A stretch of 64,000 nucleotides of DNA from Mesotaenium endlicherianum (GCA_009602735.1 WELA01010137.1:132210-196209), one strand, 5' to 3'; numbered from the stretch's first letter, positions 44,801-55,733 are shown. The notes: a model not told the origin generated them from the letters alone. Translations and numbers: made by a program.

Positions 44801-45591
44801 GAGTTCTGCAGGAGGTGCTGAGAGCATATATTAACCAAAAACAAGATAATTGGGATGACCTGTTGCCTCAAATTCAGTTTGCGGTCAACAGTGCGGTGCA
44901 CGCGTCAACGGGCAAAACTCCTTTTGAACTCAGCCTGGGTAGAGTCCCTAAGTCTCCTCTAGATGTGCTAGGGGAATCTTTAACTCACCCTGAAGGGATT
45001 GACAACCCGGTCTCCCTCCAGTTAACTCAGGAGTTTGCTGACACCCTGTCAGAAGTCCAACGAAACTTGCACACGGCCCAAGAAAACCAACAAAAATACG
45101 CTAATCAACACCGTCGGGAACTGACATTTTCCAAGGGGGATTTAGTCAAACTGCATTCTCAGCACCTGTACCTCCCTGGTGTGGTCAAGAAAAAGCTTGG
45201 CCCTGTCTGGGTCGGTCCATATTCGGTGGTCCGTCGTGTCGGTCAGAATGCTTACAAACTGAACATGTCAGCTGAATACAAGGGGCACCCGGTCTTTAAT
45301 GTCTCCTTCCTGGAACCGTACATCAAAGGTGATACACTGTTCACAGGTCGGTTCCCTGTCCAACCGGGACCGGTCCCCGCTGTCCGGGACGGCGACCCTG
45401 AGGAATATGAGGTCGATGAGATTTTAGACGCTCGCTCGGTCCGTCGATCGTCTAAATATGTCATGAAATACCTCATTCGATGGAAGGGTTACGATGCCTC
45501 TGGGGACACTTGGGAGTTTAAGGACCACTTGACCAATGCCAAAGGGGCGTTGACACGGTTCCACCTTCGGGCCGCTGGAGTCCCTCCATAA
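41789..45591 (+). CDS. pol: Family B pol: protease, RT, RNase H, integrase, chromodomain
   Basis: 1238 residues from the first ATG (41875), with about 29 more if entered by frameshift. Domains numbered from ATG 41875: protease with VDGGAS around residues 75-80 (the DGG form seen in many plant gypsy proteases); reverse transcriptase about 275-460 with [10 protein letters not shown] and FLDDILIFS; RNase H about 560-690 ([15 protein letters not shown], then [13 protein letters not shown]). The integrase HHCC finger ends in [11 protein letters not shown], and the DDE core shows [20 protein letters not shown] and [11 protein letters not shown]. The C-terminal chromodomain is [16 protein letters not shown] to [17 protein letters not shown]. 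There is no internal stop. It ends 267 bases before the extra ORF. Confidence 0.92.
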
Positions 45592-45639
45592 CTGTCATTT
45601 CAGTTGACACGGGAAGGTGACAGGCGGTCCTGTCTCCAT

Positions 45640-45652
45640 TTAAGTTGGAGGG
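45640..45652 (+). repeat. Internal copy of the family B polypurine tract
   Basis: TTAAGTTGGAGGG is found here, 49 bases after the pol stop, and again at 47634-47646 directly before the 3' LTR. Unit 2 shows the same pair (53726-53738 and before 55734). The internal copy separates pol from the extra ORF. Confidence 0.75.
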
Positions 45653-45827
45653 GAAAATATATGACAGTTAGTGAGCGAGAGCGATAAAAACACACTCATA
45701 CGTTTATGTGTAGCGCATCGCAACTACGTCAACTTTTAGCAATCATCCTGTAAGGTAAACAGCAGCGAAGCCACTATACTAAATACTAACATACTTCCTG
45801 CAATCCCTATGACAAAGGTCCATATCC

Positions 45828-45858
45828 TACTAACTTGTGCCCTGGTTACATGTGCAGG
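45828..45858 (+). promoter_or_regulatory. Branch-point and 3' splice-site-like sequence before the extra ORF
   Basis: TACTAAC at 45828-45834, then CAG ending at 45857, followed by G and the ATG at 45859. Branch adenine to AG is 24 bases. It is conserved in unit 2 (CAG at 53940-53942, ATG at 53944). A spliced subgenomic mRNA is inferred, not shown. A second TACTAAC lies about 44 bases further upstream. Confidence 0.5.
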
Positions 45859-47535
45859 ATGGCGCCCACCACACAAAAGGAGGACAGAAAGCGCAAGGCA
45901 GAAGAAGCCAGGAGGACAATGGAGCAATACCAGAAGGAGCTGGCGGCGACGTCCCTCACCAGGAGAGAACAAGAAAGGGTCCGCAAGCAACAAGAGGCGG
46001 CAGAAGAGGCACAGAGGAAGAAGGATCAGGAAGCGGAAAACCTCAGGAAGGCTGAGGAGGAGAGACAGAAGAAACAGCAAGAAGAAGCGGCAGCGGCAGA
46101 AGAGGAGAAAAGGAAAAAGATTCAAGCGGACAGACAGAAGAGCTTGGCCACTTACAGGTATACTGTGGTGGGTGGCCAAAACTTCGATAACCTGAAGGAA
46201 GCATTGCTGGCAGCCCAGGAGATCAACAGGCTGGAACAGACAACACTGCTACAGAAGGAAGGAGCTACAGCACTGGACAGGTACATCGAGACACACACCG
46301 GCGTGGTCCTTTACGAAGATTATGCTAAGATGGTGGGCTATACAGCAGAGCAGGCCCGGTATCTCGCAGATGATTCAGAGGACAAGCCGGTCCCCATACC
46401 GGGAATAGTGGGAGATCAGAGACTCATCCGGATGGTGAGCATGCGGCCCGATAGCTTTAAGGATACGGTATTCTACCTCACACTCCTGCCAGCTTACAAT
46501 GAAGTTGAGAGAAGGAGCTGGGAGTACTTGGCCAGGGAAGCAGGACAGCAGATGTTCTCTCCCCACTGGTTCCCGTGTAAACTGAGGAAGGCTGAGCACG
46601 GACCCCAGTACTACCAGCAGCCAACAGACTGGAGGTGGATGACCGTCACAAATAAGAAGCAGGAGTGTGACCGAGCCCAACCGGATGACTTCCACTATGG
46701 CCTAGACGGCTATCTCATCCTACCACCTCACATTGCCCCTTGGGACCCCAGGCTGAATGGATGCCTGAGCAATATGAATGCAGAGACCAAGGAACATAGG
46801 AGGAGGGGAAGAGAGTACTTCTCTAAGGGAAAGCATGCCTTTGTCAAATGGGCAAAGAATGCAGGCCGGATAGATATCAGTAGGCTGAAGGCCAAGCAAC
46901 CTCCAGCGCGCCCTAAGAAAGGGAGGTCGGTAGACTACTCCATGTCTACTAGGGAGCAGGACGACTTAGTGGACGAGACCCCTACTCTCTCCGAGGAGGA
47001 GGATGAGGAGGATGAGGAAGAAGAACAAGGCAGAGGAGAAGCATCAGCAGCAGGTACTCAGGATACCCAGGGACAGGCAGTGGCACTTCCTAAAGAACCA
47101 CGATCAGGTGTGTGGAATGTGATCCCCGTTATGGCGACAACTGGACCCCGCGCTCGCTCCCCCAGCCCACCTGCCCAAGCAGGGGAAGAAGCTGATCTGA
47201 CTGTACTGGGCAGCAGACACAGACAGAAATCCCCAGAGGACAGGGGTGCCAGAAGAGGGACACGCGGGTGGGCCAGAGGTATGCCAGCCTCCCCCTCCGC
47301 TCAGGGGCATGTACCTCTAGCCAATGTATTTCAGCATCCTACTGGAATGCCTGTCTATGTGGGAATCAACACCCAAGTGGTTGAAGAGCAGGCCACCATC
47401 CTCCGTTCTCCTCGAGGGCCAACTTTAGAGCAAACAGGGTTCTTTAGAAGGCCAGCTGACAGACCTAGAGGGCTGTCCAGATCTAGGTCCAGATCTCCGT
47501 CTCCTGATTCTGAAGCCCCAGGAACAACCCCTTAA
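45859..47535 (+). CDS. Family B extra ORF (ORF3) between pol and 3' LTR, unknown function
   Basis: 558 residues from ATG 45859, which has A at -3 and G at +4; an upstream in-frame ATG at 45850 has poorer context. I do not recognise the protein. Residues 1-100 are dominated by Lys, Glu, Arg, Gln and Ala and should form a long charged helix or coiled coil. About 105-345 is a normal-composition, Trp/Tyr-containing globular region (TYRYTVVGGQNFDNL, then PTDWRWMTVTNKK, then LDGYLILPPHIAPWDPRL). About 390-405 is an acidic run of Glu/Asp. The C-terminal 150 residues are Pro/Ser/Arg-rich and end in an RS-type tail (GLSRSRSRSPSPDSE). There is no signal peptide, transmembrane segment or Cys-rich ectodomain, so it is not an envelope protein despite its env-like position. 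A nuclear, RNA- or chromatin-associated role is conceivable from composition only. The copy at 53944-55620 is intact and differs by only about four residues. Confidence 0.85.
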   Translation: MAPTTQKEDRKRKAEEARRTMEQYQKELAATSLTRREQERVRKQQEAAEEAQRKKDQEAENLRKAEEERQKKQQEEAAAAEEEKRKKIQADRQKSLATYRYTVVGGQNFDNLKEALLAAQEINRLEQTTLLQKEGATALDRYIETHTGVVLYEDYAKMVGYTAEQARYLADDSEDKPVPIPGIVGDQRLIRMVSMRPDSFKDTVFYLTLLPAYNEVERRSWEYLAREAGQQMFSPHWFPCKLRKAEHGPQYYQQPTDWRWMTVTNKKQECDRAQPDDFHYGLDGYLILPPHIAPWDPRLNGCLSNMNAETKEHRRRGREYFSKGKHAFVKWAKNAGRIDISRLKAKQPPARPKKGRSVDYSMSTREQDDLVDETPTLSEEEDEEDEEEEQGRGEASAAGTQDTQGQAVALPKEPRSGVWNVIPVMATTGPRARSPSPPAQAGEEADLTVLGSRHRQKSPEDRGARRGTRGWARGMPASPSAQGHVPLANVFQHPTGMPVYVGINTQVVEEQATILRSPRGPTLEQTGFFRRPADRPRGLSRSRSRSPSPDSEAPGTTP

Positions 47536-47612
47536 GGTGACACGCTGAAGAGGCAGTCAGTAAGGGAGGCTGGTCAGGTTCAGTTCCCTTATTTAAAATT
47601 TCTGCAGTTTAA

Positions 47613-47631
47613 TGTTGTCGAGGCGACAACA
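47613..47631 (+). repeat. Short perfect hairpin upstream of the family B polypurine tract
   Basis: TGTTGTCG and CGACAACA are perfect 8-base arms around AGG. The hairpin sits 17 bases before the 3' LTR in the 3' non-coding region and is conserved in unit 2. Confidence 0.8.
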
Positions 47632-47648
47632 AGTTAAGTTGGAGGGAT

Positions 47649-48369
47649 TGTAATGAATCAGTATATTAGTGGATATAATATTCATTTAAATATAATAGTT
47701 AATTAAGTTCAGCCTGCTGAACTTTAGTTAATAGTCAGTCTGCTGGACTTTACATAATTATCAGTTTAATGACTCAGCCGGAAGCAGCAGGCTGAAGTCA
47801 ACTTAAGTCAGCTTGCTGACACATTCTTTGACAGCCAGCTGACTTCCGTACTCGGTAGCAGCGAACTGCCTTGATATGCATCTAAGTGCGATATGCTAGA
47901 TGAATAGCCAGATGACATCCCTATGATGGATGGCTATTCGGGATGATGGGAGATGGCGGTGGATTTGGTTAACCGAGGTCCTACCAACGTGGTTAACTCC
48001 CGGGTAGGCGGTGCCATCGCACTGACCGTTGAACAGTAAACTCATTCCATGTACATATGCTAGGCATTGCTCTCGAGTTCGGCATTCGGAAACGAGGCCA
48101 ACTCTCTTGTACAGCTTACTGAGAGAGATCTGAATCCAAGGCGAGAAGCCATTGATACGCACTGTCTTCTAACCTTGCTTATGTATGAGTTCACTGATTT
48201 GCATTATTGATGCTAGTTTACTCGCATTTGACTTACGAGTATTATTCACTGCTAGTGTATTGTCCTTTGCCGTTTAACCAGTTAACGGAAATTGCCATCA
48301 AGATTACTTGCTGATATAAAGATCTTTATTTAGTTGTTAATCGCTTATATGGTAAGTCGATTCATTTCA
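47649..48369 (+). repeat. Family B LTR 2 (shared by units 1 and 2)
   Basis: 721 bases. It is preceded by the polypurine tract of unit 1 and followed by the primer binding site of unit 2, so it serves both. Confidence 0.92.
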
Positions 48370-48403
48370 GTGGTATCGGAGCAATTATCACAGTCTTCTT
48401 TGT

Positions 48404-49882
48404 ATGGTAAGGACAAGGTCTCAAACTAGCAACTCCCGAGACATGGAGAACCAGGATAACGAGAATGTCGAAAACCAGGCGGAAAGCCATGTAGCGGGAA
48501 ACCGTACCTATTCTGAAGCAGTAGCAGATACTGCAGCTAGGGAGGCTGCAGATGAGGCAGCTGCTATTGCCGCAGTCGCAGCACGGCAAGCTGAGGAGGA
48601 GAAAGCCAGGCTAGAAGCTGAACAATTAGCAAAGGCCGCTGAAGATACAAAAAGGAGGGTAAGACAGCCAGCTGACGAGCGTACTGTCGAGGAACTTATG
48701 GCATCAAGGGCCAATGTTCTGAACCCACCTCCTGCTGTACAACTCAATGTACCCCTAGGTCAAATACGTGACCGGCTGAATGCGACAGGAATTGCTGCTG
48801 CAGGAGCGAGAGGGATTGTTGAGGACACTACTCAGCGAGTAGAGGCCAATGCTGCTGCTGCATTTGCTAATCTACCACCCCAGAGTGTAGACTTGGGGGC
48901 ATTATTCGTTCAGATGCAGTCGCAAATGGCGACCATGTATCAGTCCCAGCAGTAGGACAAAAGAATTATAATGTCCCTACTACGGGATAGAGACCAACAG
49001 GGGTCTCACACCACTAGTGGTGGTGGCCGAGGGCCTAGTAAGCCCAAGCCGAAACCTCCCCAGGACTATGATCCTGAGGGAAACAGAAAATATTACCTAA
49101 TCAAGTTTCTCGCGGATGTTGAGCAGTGGCTGGAGGACTACCCAGAATTGCAAGATTACGAGAAGGTCGGGCACACCGGTGCGCTACTGAAAGGCAGTGC
49201 CGCAGACTGGTGGCTTTACTAGAAAGGAGAGCGTAAGGCTCGGCAACTCGGTGACCCTACGTGGGTAGAGTTTGTCGAGAAGTTGCATGAGAAGTTTGAT
49301 GTCATCAACCAGCAGGAGAAAGCTATCTATGCGATGATCTCCCTGACACTGAAGCAGACCACTTCAGTTGCTGAGTTTGCTCAAAAGTTCCAAGAGAACA
49401 TGATGAAGCAGCCTGATTTGCCAGAACGGTATAGGATAGCATACTTCAGGTATGGCTTGAAATCCGAGGTCTCTGGTCATTTTGCTGAGAAAAAGTATGA
49501 GAAACTGGCTGACTTGATCCAGGATGCTGACGCCTGGGATCAGCAGCAGTTCAATCACAAGCGCCAGAGTAACGCTTTGGTGTCTAAGATTGTCAAAAAG
49601 CCCCACGGTTCCTACAATGCAGTTGAAGGAGACCAGGCTGAGGATAATCAGGGTGATGAATATGAGTATGAGTACAATGCTATTCAGTCTAGAGGTAGAG
49701 GTGGTCCCTCTCGAGGTGGCTATGGAAGGGGTGGTGGTAGGACTAAGCCGAGACCAGCCTCAGCAAAATCTACTTGCTACCATTGTCAGCAGAAAGGCCA
49801 CTACAGAGAACAGTGTCCGGTCAAGCACCTGCCTAAGGTCGAGAGAAAAGACCAGCCTTTAAAAGACAGCAACAGTCAGTAA
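48404..49882 (+). pseudogene. gag: Family B gag, copy 2, with two nonsense mutations
   Basis: Aligned with the intact gag of unit 1, a Glu codon becomes TAG at 48953-48955 and a Trp codon becomes TAG at 49220-49222. The frame is otherwise kept, and the C-terminal half with the CCHC knuckle is unchanged. Particle protein from this copy would be truncated at about residue 183. Confidence 0.9.
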
Positions 49883-52800
49883 TCCAGTCTACTGACTGTG
49901 AGGATGCTAGAGATAGTGAGTCGTCACTAGCTGCCCTCGTAGCAGGTATTATGGGTCCTGCTGAACTGGATTCACTATGCATGCCTGACAACCAGATAAA
50001 GGAGACCATCAGCAATATAGACGTCCAGAGAGTGCACACTCTGGATGCTCTTGTTCCACCTGATGTCCAACATTTCTTTGCTACGTCAGGAGAACAATGC
50101 GAAAGTCAGGAAAAGACAGTCCCCCCTATCCTACTGCATTGCATGATTGCAGGTAGGAAGGTGAGGGCATTTGTTGACGGAGGGGCGTCACATACTTTTA
50201 TCCACAAGGACTTAGTTAAGCGGCTAAGGCTGCCTACTGTCACCCAAGGGAATAGAAAAATATTCCTTGGAGATGCCTCAAGTATCCCGGGAGGAGTTAT
50301 AACCAAGCCTATTGAGGTCCAGTTAGGTTCTGGCATTGCAGTTCTAACTGAAACGCTTACATTTGAGGTACTCAACACTGGCTTTTATGATCTCGTGCTA
50401 GGCAGGTCCTGGCTTAATAGACATCAAGCTGAAGTGTGTTGGAGCAGAGGTACAGTTAAAGTGAGAGGAGCCAGTGATGGGCAGACTGACTTGGCACCCA
50501 CCAGTGCTCTTCCTCTTGTCCTGTGTGGATGGCAAATGAAGGAAAAGAAGAGGCTTCCAGAAGGATGCAAGTTGCTGAATGCAATGGAGTTCGTCAAAAG
50601 CTGGAACCAGAAGGAAGACAGAATGTTCTGTCTGCTGCTAAGAGAGGTACCTCCTCAACCTGAAGAAGTGGTTGAGAAAAAGGTACACCCTCCGGAGCAC
50701 CCTACTGCTGCAAACATTGTTGCTCAGTACACGGATGTGTTTAATATGCCTCCAGGACTACCCCCTAAGCGGGAAGTAGATCATAGGATTGATTTATTAC
50801 CTGGTAGCCAGCCACCCTGGCAACGCACGTATGGCTTGTCTTATTTGGAGAGTGAGGAGTTGAAAACACAGATTGCAGAGCTGGAGGAAAATGGTTACAT
50901 TTCTCCCAGTAAATCACCGTACGGCGCACCCATCCTATTTGTTAAGAAAAAGGATGGCAGTATGCGGATGTGTGTGGATTACAGAGCCCTGAACAGAATT
51001 ACAGTAAAGAACAAGTATGCTTTACCCAGGATCGAGGACTTGCTTGATACCCTGTCTGGTGCTAAGGTGTTCAGTAAGATAGATCTCAAGAGTGGTTATC
51101 ATCAAATCAGAATTGCTGAGGGGGATGAACACAAGACTGCCTTCCGCACACGTTATGGACACTATGAGTTCAACGTGATGCCATTTGGACTGACTAATGC
51201 TCCTGCTACCTTCATGGGTGCTATGAATGACATTTTCAGACCTTATTTGGATAAGTTTGTGCAAGTTTTCCTGGATGATATTTTAATTTTCTCTAAAGAT
51301 GAAGCTCAGCACACTGAACACTTAAAAACAGATCTGGACACTCTGCGGAAAAATCACTTATATGCTAAAAGGAGCAAGTGTGATTTCTTTAAGGAAAGTA
51401 TTGAGTTCTTAGGCCACGTTGTCAGGAAAGAGGGCATCAGTGTGGATCCTAAGAAAGTCCAGACCATAAGGGACTGGCCAGTACCACAGTCTGTCTCTGA
51501 AGTTAGATCCTTCCTCGGGTTGGCTAACTACTATAGGAGATTTATTGAGAATTATTCCACAAAGGCCAGTAAACTGACTGACCTTACTAAGAAAGACATC
51601 GGGTATGTGTGGGGGGAGGAGCAGCAGGCTGCCTTCCAGACCCTTGAAGATGCCCTTTGTTCTGCCCCAGTGCTAGCCGTGTATGACCCCAGCAAACCGG
51701 TGCAGGTGGTTACTGATGCCTCTGACTTTGCCATGGGTGCTATTTTGTTGCAGCCTGCTGACAAAACCACAAAGGATGGTAAGATACGGCAGGAGTGGCA
51801 TCCTGTTTTGCATGAGTCTATGAAATTTAATGCAGCGGAGATTAATTACTCAGTGCATGATAAAGAGCTGCTAGCTATCATTCATGTACTCAAACAGTGG
51901 AGAGCATACTTACATGGTAGAGCTTTTAAGGTGATTACAGATCATCTAGCTCTGACTCACTTTCAAAAGAAGTCCAAACTGTCGAGGAGGGAGAACCGCT
52001 GGAGCCAGATGCTGGAGCAGTTCCAAGTCCAGATCGACTACAAACCAGGGAAGTTGAATCCTGCTGATGCACTCTCTAGAAGACCTGACTTGCAAGAAAG
52101 GAACTTTAGTCAGCATACTGTAGATAAAGTCCTGTGTGCACTCACTTCACTAAAGGTGAAAAAGTCCTTCCTTGAGCAACTTAGGAAAGCCTATCTTTCT
52201 GACCCAACATTTGAGCCCAGCCCCACTACTGGTATGTGTCGTGCTACCGCACTCGGGTATAAGCTCAAGGGAGGGGTCTGGGTGACTGAAACCACTTCNT
52301 AGGCAGGCTGAAGCTGNNNNNNNNGTCATTCCTGATAATTTGGAAATAAGGTCTCTCTAACTGAGTCAAGCCCATGACTGTCTCCTGGGTGGACATTTGG
52401 GGCAGGCCAAAACTGTTGGCAAACTGGCAAAACATTATCATTGGGAGGGGTTACCCCGGGAGGTCTTGAAATATGTCAAGTCCTGTGACCAGTGTCAGAG
52501 AAATAAGTCTCGGCACACACCACCCGGAGGTCTCTTGCAACCGCTGCCCATCCCAGCTGGACGCTGGGAAACTATATCCATGGACTGGGTGGTCTCACTA
52601 CCAAGAACTGCCAACGGGCATGATTCAATACTGGTAGTCGTGGATAAACTGACAAAAATGGTCATTTTTATCCCCACAACTGTCAAAGTGACTGCACTCG
52701 AAACAGCGAGACAGTTTTACAACCATGTAGTATGCCAACATGGGCTCCCTTCTAATATCATCTCAGACAGAGACTCAAAATTCACCTCTAAGTTCTGGAG

Positions 52801-53677
52801 AGCTTTAATGGGGTTAATGGGAGTCAAACAGCTGCTCAGCACAGCAAACCACCCTCAGACTGATGGGCAGACTGAAAGAACTAACCGAGTTCTGCAGGAG
52901 GTGCTGAGAGCATATATTAACCAAAAACAAGATAATTGGGATGACCTGTTGCCTCAAATTCAGTTTGCGGTCAACAGTGCGGTGCACGCGTCAACGGGCA
53001 AAACTCCTTTTGAACTCAGCCTGGGTAGAGTCCCTAAGTCTCCTCTAGATGTGCTAGGGGAATCTTTAACTCACCCTGAAGGGATTGACAACCCGGTCTC
53101 CCTCCAGTTAACTCAGGAGTTTGCTGACACCCTGTCAGAAGTCCAACGAAACTTGCACACGGCCCAAGAAAACCAACAAAAATACGCTAATCAACACCGT
53201 CGGGAACTGACATTTTCCAAGGGGGATTTAGTCAAACTGCATTCTCAGCACCTGTACCTCCCTGGTGTGGTCAAGAAAAAGCTTGGCCCTGTCTGGGTCG
53301 GTCCATATTCGGTGGTCCGTCGTGTCGGTCAGAATGCTTACAAACTGAACATGTCAGCTGAATACAAGGGGCACCCGGTCTTTAATGTCTCCTTCCTGGA
53401 ACCGTACATCAAAGGTGATACACTGTTCACAGGTCGGTTCCCTGTCCAACCGGGACCGGTCCCCGCTGTCCGGGACGGCGACCCTGAGGAATATGAGGTC
53501 GATGAGATTTTAGACGCTCGCTCGGTCCGTCGATCGTCTAAATATGTCATGAAATACCTCATTCGATGGAAGGGTTACGATGCCTCTGGGGACACTTGGG
53601 AGTTTAAGGACCACTTGACCAATGCCAAAGGGGCGTTGACACGGTTCCACCTTCGGGCCGCTGGAGTCCCTCCATAA
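49865..53677 (+). pseudogene. pol: Family B pol, copy 2, interrupted by undetermined bases
   Basis: Open from the frameshift site and from ATG 49951 to 52298: protease, RT with FLDD, RNase H. It is then broken by N at 52299 and eight Ns at 52317-52324. After the gap, codons near 52355-52360 read through an extra base (CTCTAACTG versus CTTACTG in unit 1). The frame continues from 52397 to 53677 with the integrase and chromodomain intact. The break may be a sequencing fault rather than a mutation. Almost all other differences from unit 1 are single substitutions. Confidence 0.85.
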
Positions 53678-53943
53678 CTGTCATTTCAGTTGACACGGGA
53701 AGGTGACAGGCGGTCCTGTCTCCATTTAAGTTGGAGGGGAAAATATATGACAGTTAGTGAGCGAGAGCGATAAAAACACACTCATACGTTTATGTGTAGC
53801 GCATCGCAACTACGTCAACTCTTAGCAATCATCCCGTAAGGTAAACAGCAGCGAAGCCACTATACTGATACTAACATACTTCCTGCAATCCCTATGACAA
53901 AGGTCCATATCCTACTAACTTGTGCCCTGGTTACATGTGCAGG

Positions 53944-55620
53944 ATGGCGCCCACCACACAAAAGGAGGACAGAAAGCGCAAGGCAGAAGAAGCCAGGAGG
54001 ACAATGGAGCAATACCAGAAGGAGCTGGCGGCGACGTCCCTCACCAGGAGAGAACAAGAAAGGGTCCGCAAACAACAAGAGGCGGCAGAAGAGGCACAGA
54101 GGAAGAAGGATCAGGAAGCGGAAAACCTCAGGAAGGCTGAGGAGGAGAGACAGAAGAAACAGCAAGAAGAAGCGGCAGCGGCAGAAGAGGAGAAAAGAAA
54201 AAAGATTGAAGCGGACAGACAGAAGAGCTTGGCCACTTACAGGTATACTGTGGTGGGTGGCCAAAACTTCGATAACCTGAAGGAAGCATTGCTGGCAGCC
54301 CAGGAGATCAACAGGCTGGAACAGACAACACTGCTACAGAAGGAAGGAGCTACAGCACTGGACAGGTACATCGAGACACACACCGGCGTGGTCCTTTACG
54401 AAGATTATGCTAAGATGGTGGGCTATACAGCAGAGCAGGCCCGGTATCTCGCAGATGATTCAGAGGACAAGCCGGTCCCCATACCGGGAATAGTGGGAGA
54501 TCAGAGACTCATCCGGATGGTGAGCATGCGGCCCGATAGCTTTAAGGATACGGTATTCTACCTCACACTCCTGCCAGCTTACAATGAAGTTGAGAGAAGG
54601 AGCTGGGAGTACTTGGCCAGGGAAGCAGGACAGCAGATGTTCTCTCCCCACTGGTTCCCGTGTAAACTGAGGAAGGCTGAGCACGGACCCCAGTACTACC
54701 AGCAGCCAACAGACTGGAGGTGGATGACCGTCACAAATAAGAAGCAGGAGTGTGACCGAGCCCAACCGGATGACTTCCACTATGGCCTAGACGGCTATCT
54801 CATCCTACCACCTCACATTGCCCCTTGGGACCCCAGGCTGAATGGATGCCTGAGCAATATGAATGCAGAGACCAAGGAACATAGGAGGAGGGGAAGAGAC
54901 TACTTCTCTAAGGGAAAGCATGCCTTTGTCAAATGGGCAAAGAATGCAGGCCGGATAGATATCAGTAGGCTGAAGGCCAAGCAACCTCCAGCGCGCCCTA
55001 AGAAAGGGAGGTCGGTAGACTACTCCATGTCTACTAGGGAGCAGGACGACTTAGTGGACGAGACCCCTACTCTCTCCGAGGAGGAGGATGAGGAGGATGA
55101 GGAAGAAGAACAAGGCAGAGGAGAAGCATCAGCAGCAGGTACTCAGGATACCCAGGGACAGGCAGTGGCACTTCCTAAAGAACCACGATCAGGTGTGTGG
55201 AATGTGATCCCCGTTATGGCGACAACTGGACCCCGCGCTCGCTCCCCCAGCCCACCTGCCCAAGCAGGGGAAGAAGCTGATCTGACTGTACTGGGCAGCA
55301 GACACAGACAGAAATCCCCAGAGGACAGGGGTGCCAGAAGAGGGACACGCGGGTGGGCCAGAGGTATGCCAGCCTCCCCCTCCGCTCAGGGGCATGTACC
55401 TCTAGCCAATGTATTTCAGCATCCTACTGGAATGCCTGTCTATGTGGGAATTAACACCCAAGTGGTTGAAGAGCAGGCCACCATCCTCCGTTCTCCTCGA
55501 GGGCCAACTTTAGAGCAAACAGGGTTCTTTAGAAGGCCAGCTGACAGACCTAGAGGGCTGTCCAGATCTAGGTCCAGATCTCCGTCTCCTGACCCTGAAG
55601 CCCCAGGAACATCCCCTTAA
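53944..55620 (+). CDS. Family B extra ORF (ORF3), second intact copy
   Basis: 558 residues, the same length as the copy at 45859-47535. The few differences include Gln to Glu in the N-terminal helix, Glu to Asp in RRGR(E/D)YFSKG, and two near the C-terminus (SPDP, GTSP). Several nucleotide changes are silent. The frame stays open although gag in the same unit is dead. The TACTAAC and CAG motifs upstream are conserved. Function is unknown; see the first copy for domains. Confidence 0.85.
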   Translation: MAPTTQKEDRKRKAEEARRTMEQYQKELAATSLTRREQERVRKQQEAAEEAQRKKDQEAENLRKAEEERQKKQQEEAAAAEEEKRKKIEADRQKSLATYRYTVVGGQNFDNLKEALLAAQEINRLEQTTLLQKEGATALDRYIETHTGVVLYEDYAKMVGYTAEQARYLADDSEDKPVPIPGIVGDQRLIRMVSMRPDSFKDTVFYLTLLPAYNEVERRSWEYLAREAGQQMFSPHWFPCKLRKAEHGPQYYQQPTDWRWMTVTNKKQECDRAQPDDFHYGLDGYLILPPHIAPWDPRLNGCLSNMNAETKEHRRRGRDYFSKGKHAFVKWAKNAGRIDISRLKAKQPPARPKKGRSVDYSMSTREQDDLVDETPTLSEEEDEEDEEEEQGRGEASAAGTQDTQGQAVALPKEPRSGVWNVIPVMATTGPRARSPSPPAQAGEEADLTVLGSRHRQKSPEDRGARRGTRGWARGMPASPSAQGHVPLANVFQHPTGMPVYVGINTQVVEEQATILRSPRGPTLEQTGFFRRPADRPRGLSRSRSRSPSPDPEAPGTSP

Positions 55621-55733
55621 GGTGGCACGCTGAAGAGGCAGTCAGTAAGAGAGACTGGTCAGGTTCAGTTCCCTTATTTAAAATTTCTGCAGTTTAATGT
55701 TGTCGAGGCGACAACAAGTTAAGTTGGAGGGAT

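Larger units (their letters stand above)
39575..48369 (+). mobile_element. Family B Ty3/gypsy chromovirus, first unit of tandem array, with extra ORF
   Basis: LTRs 39575-40293 (719 bases) and 47649-48369 (721 bases), TG to CA. Order: 5' LTR, iMet primer site, gag, pol in -1 frame with chromodomain, a 267-base gap, a third long ORF, polypurine tract, 3' LTR. All three reading frames are open. The 3' LTR is at the same time the 5' LTR of the next unit, so the array arose by recombination between LTRs. No target duplication can be assigned, since the left flank is another family B LTR fragment. Confidence 0.92.

Noticed and set aside
45859-47535. ORF3 as a retroviral-type envelope gene
   Set aside because: It has no signal peptide, transmembrane segment, cleavage site or Cys-rich ectodomain. 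Composition is charged and RS-rich.
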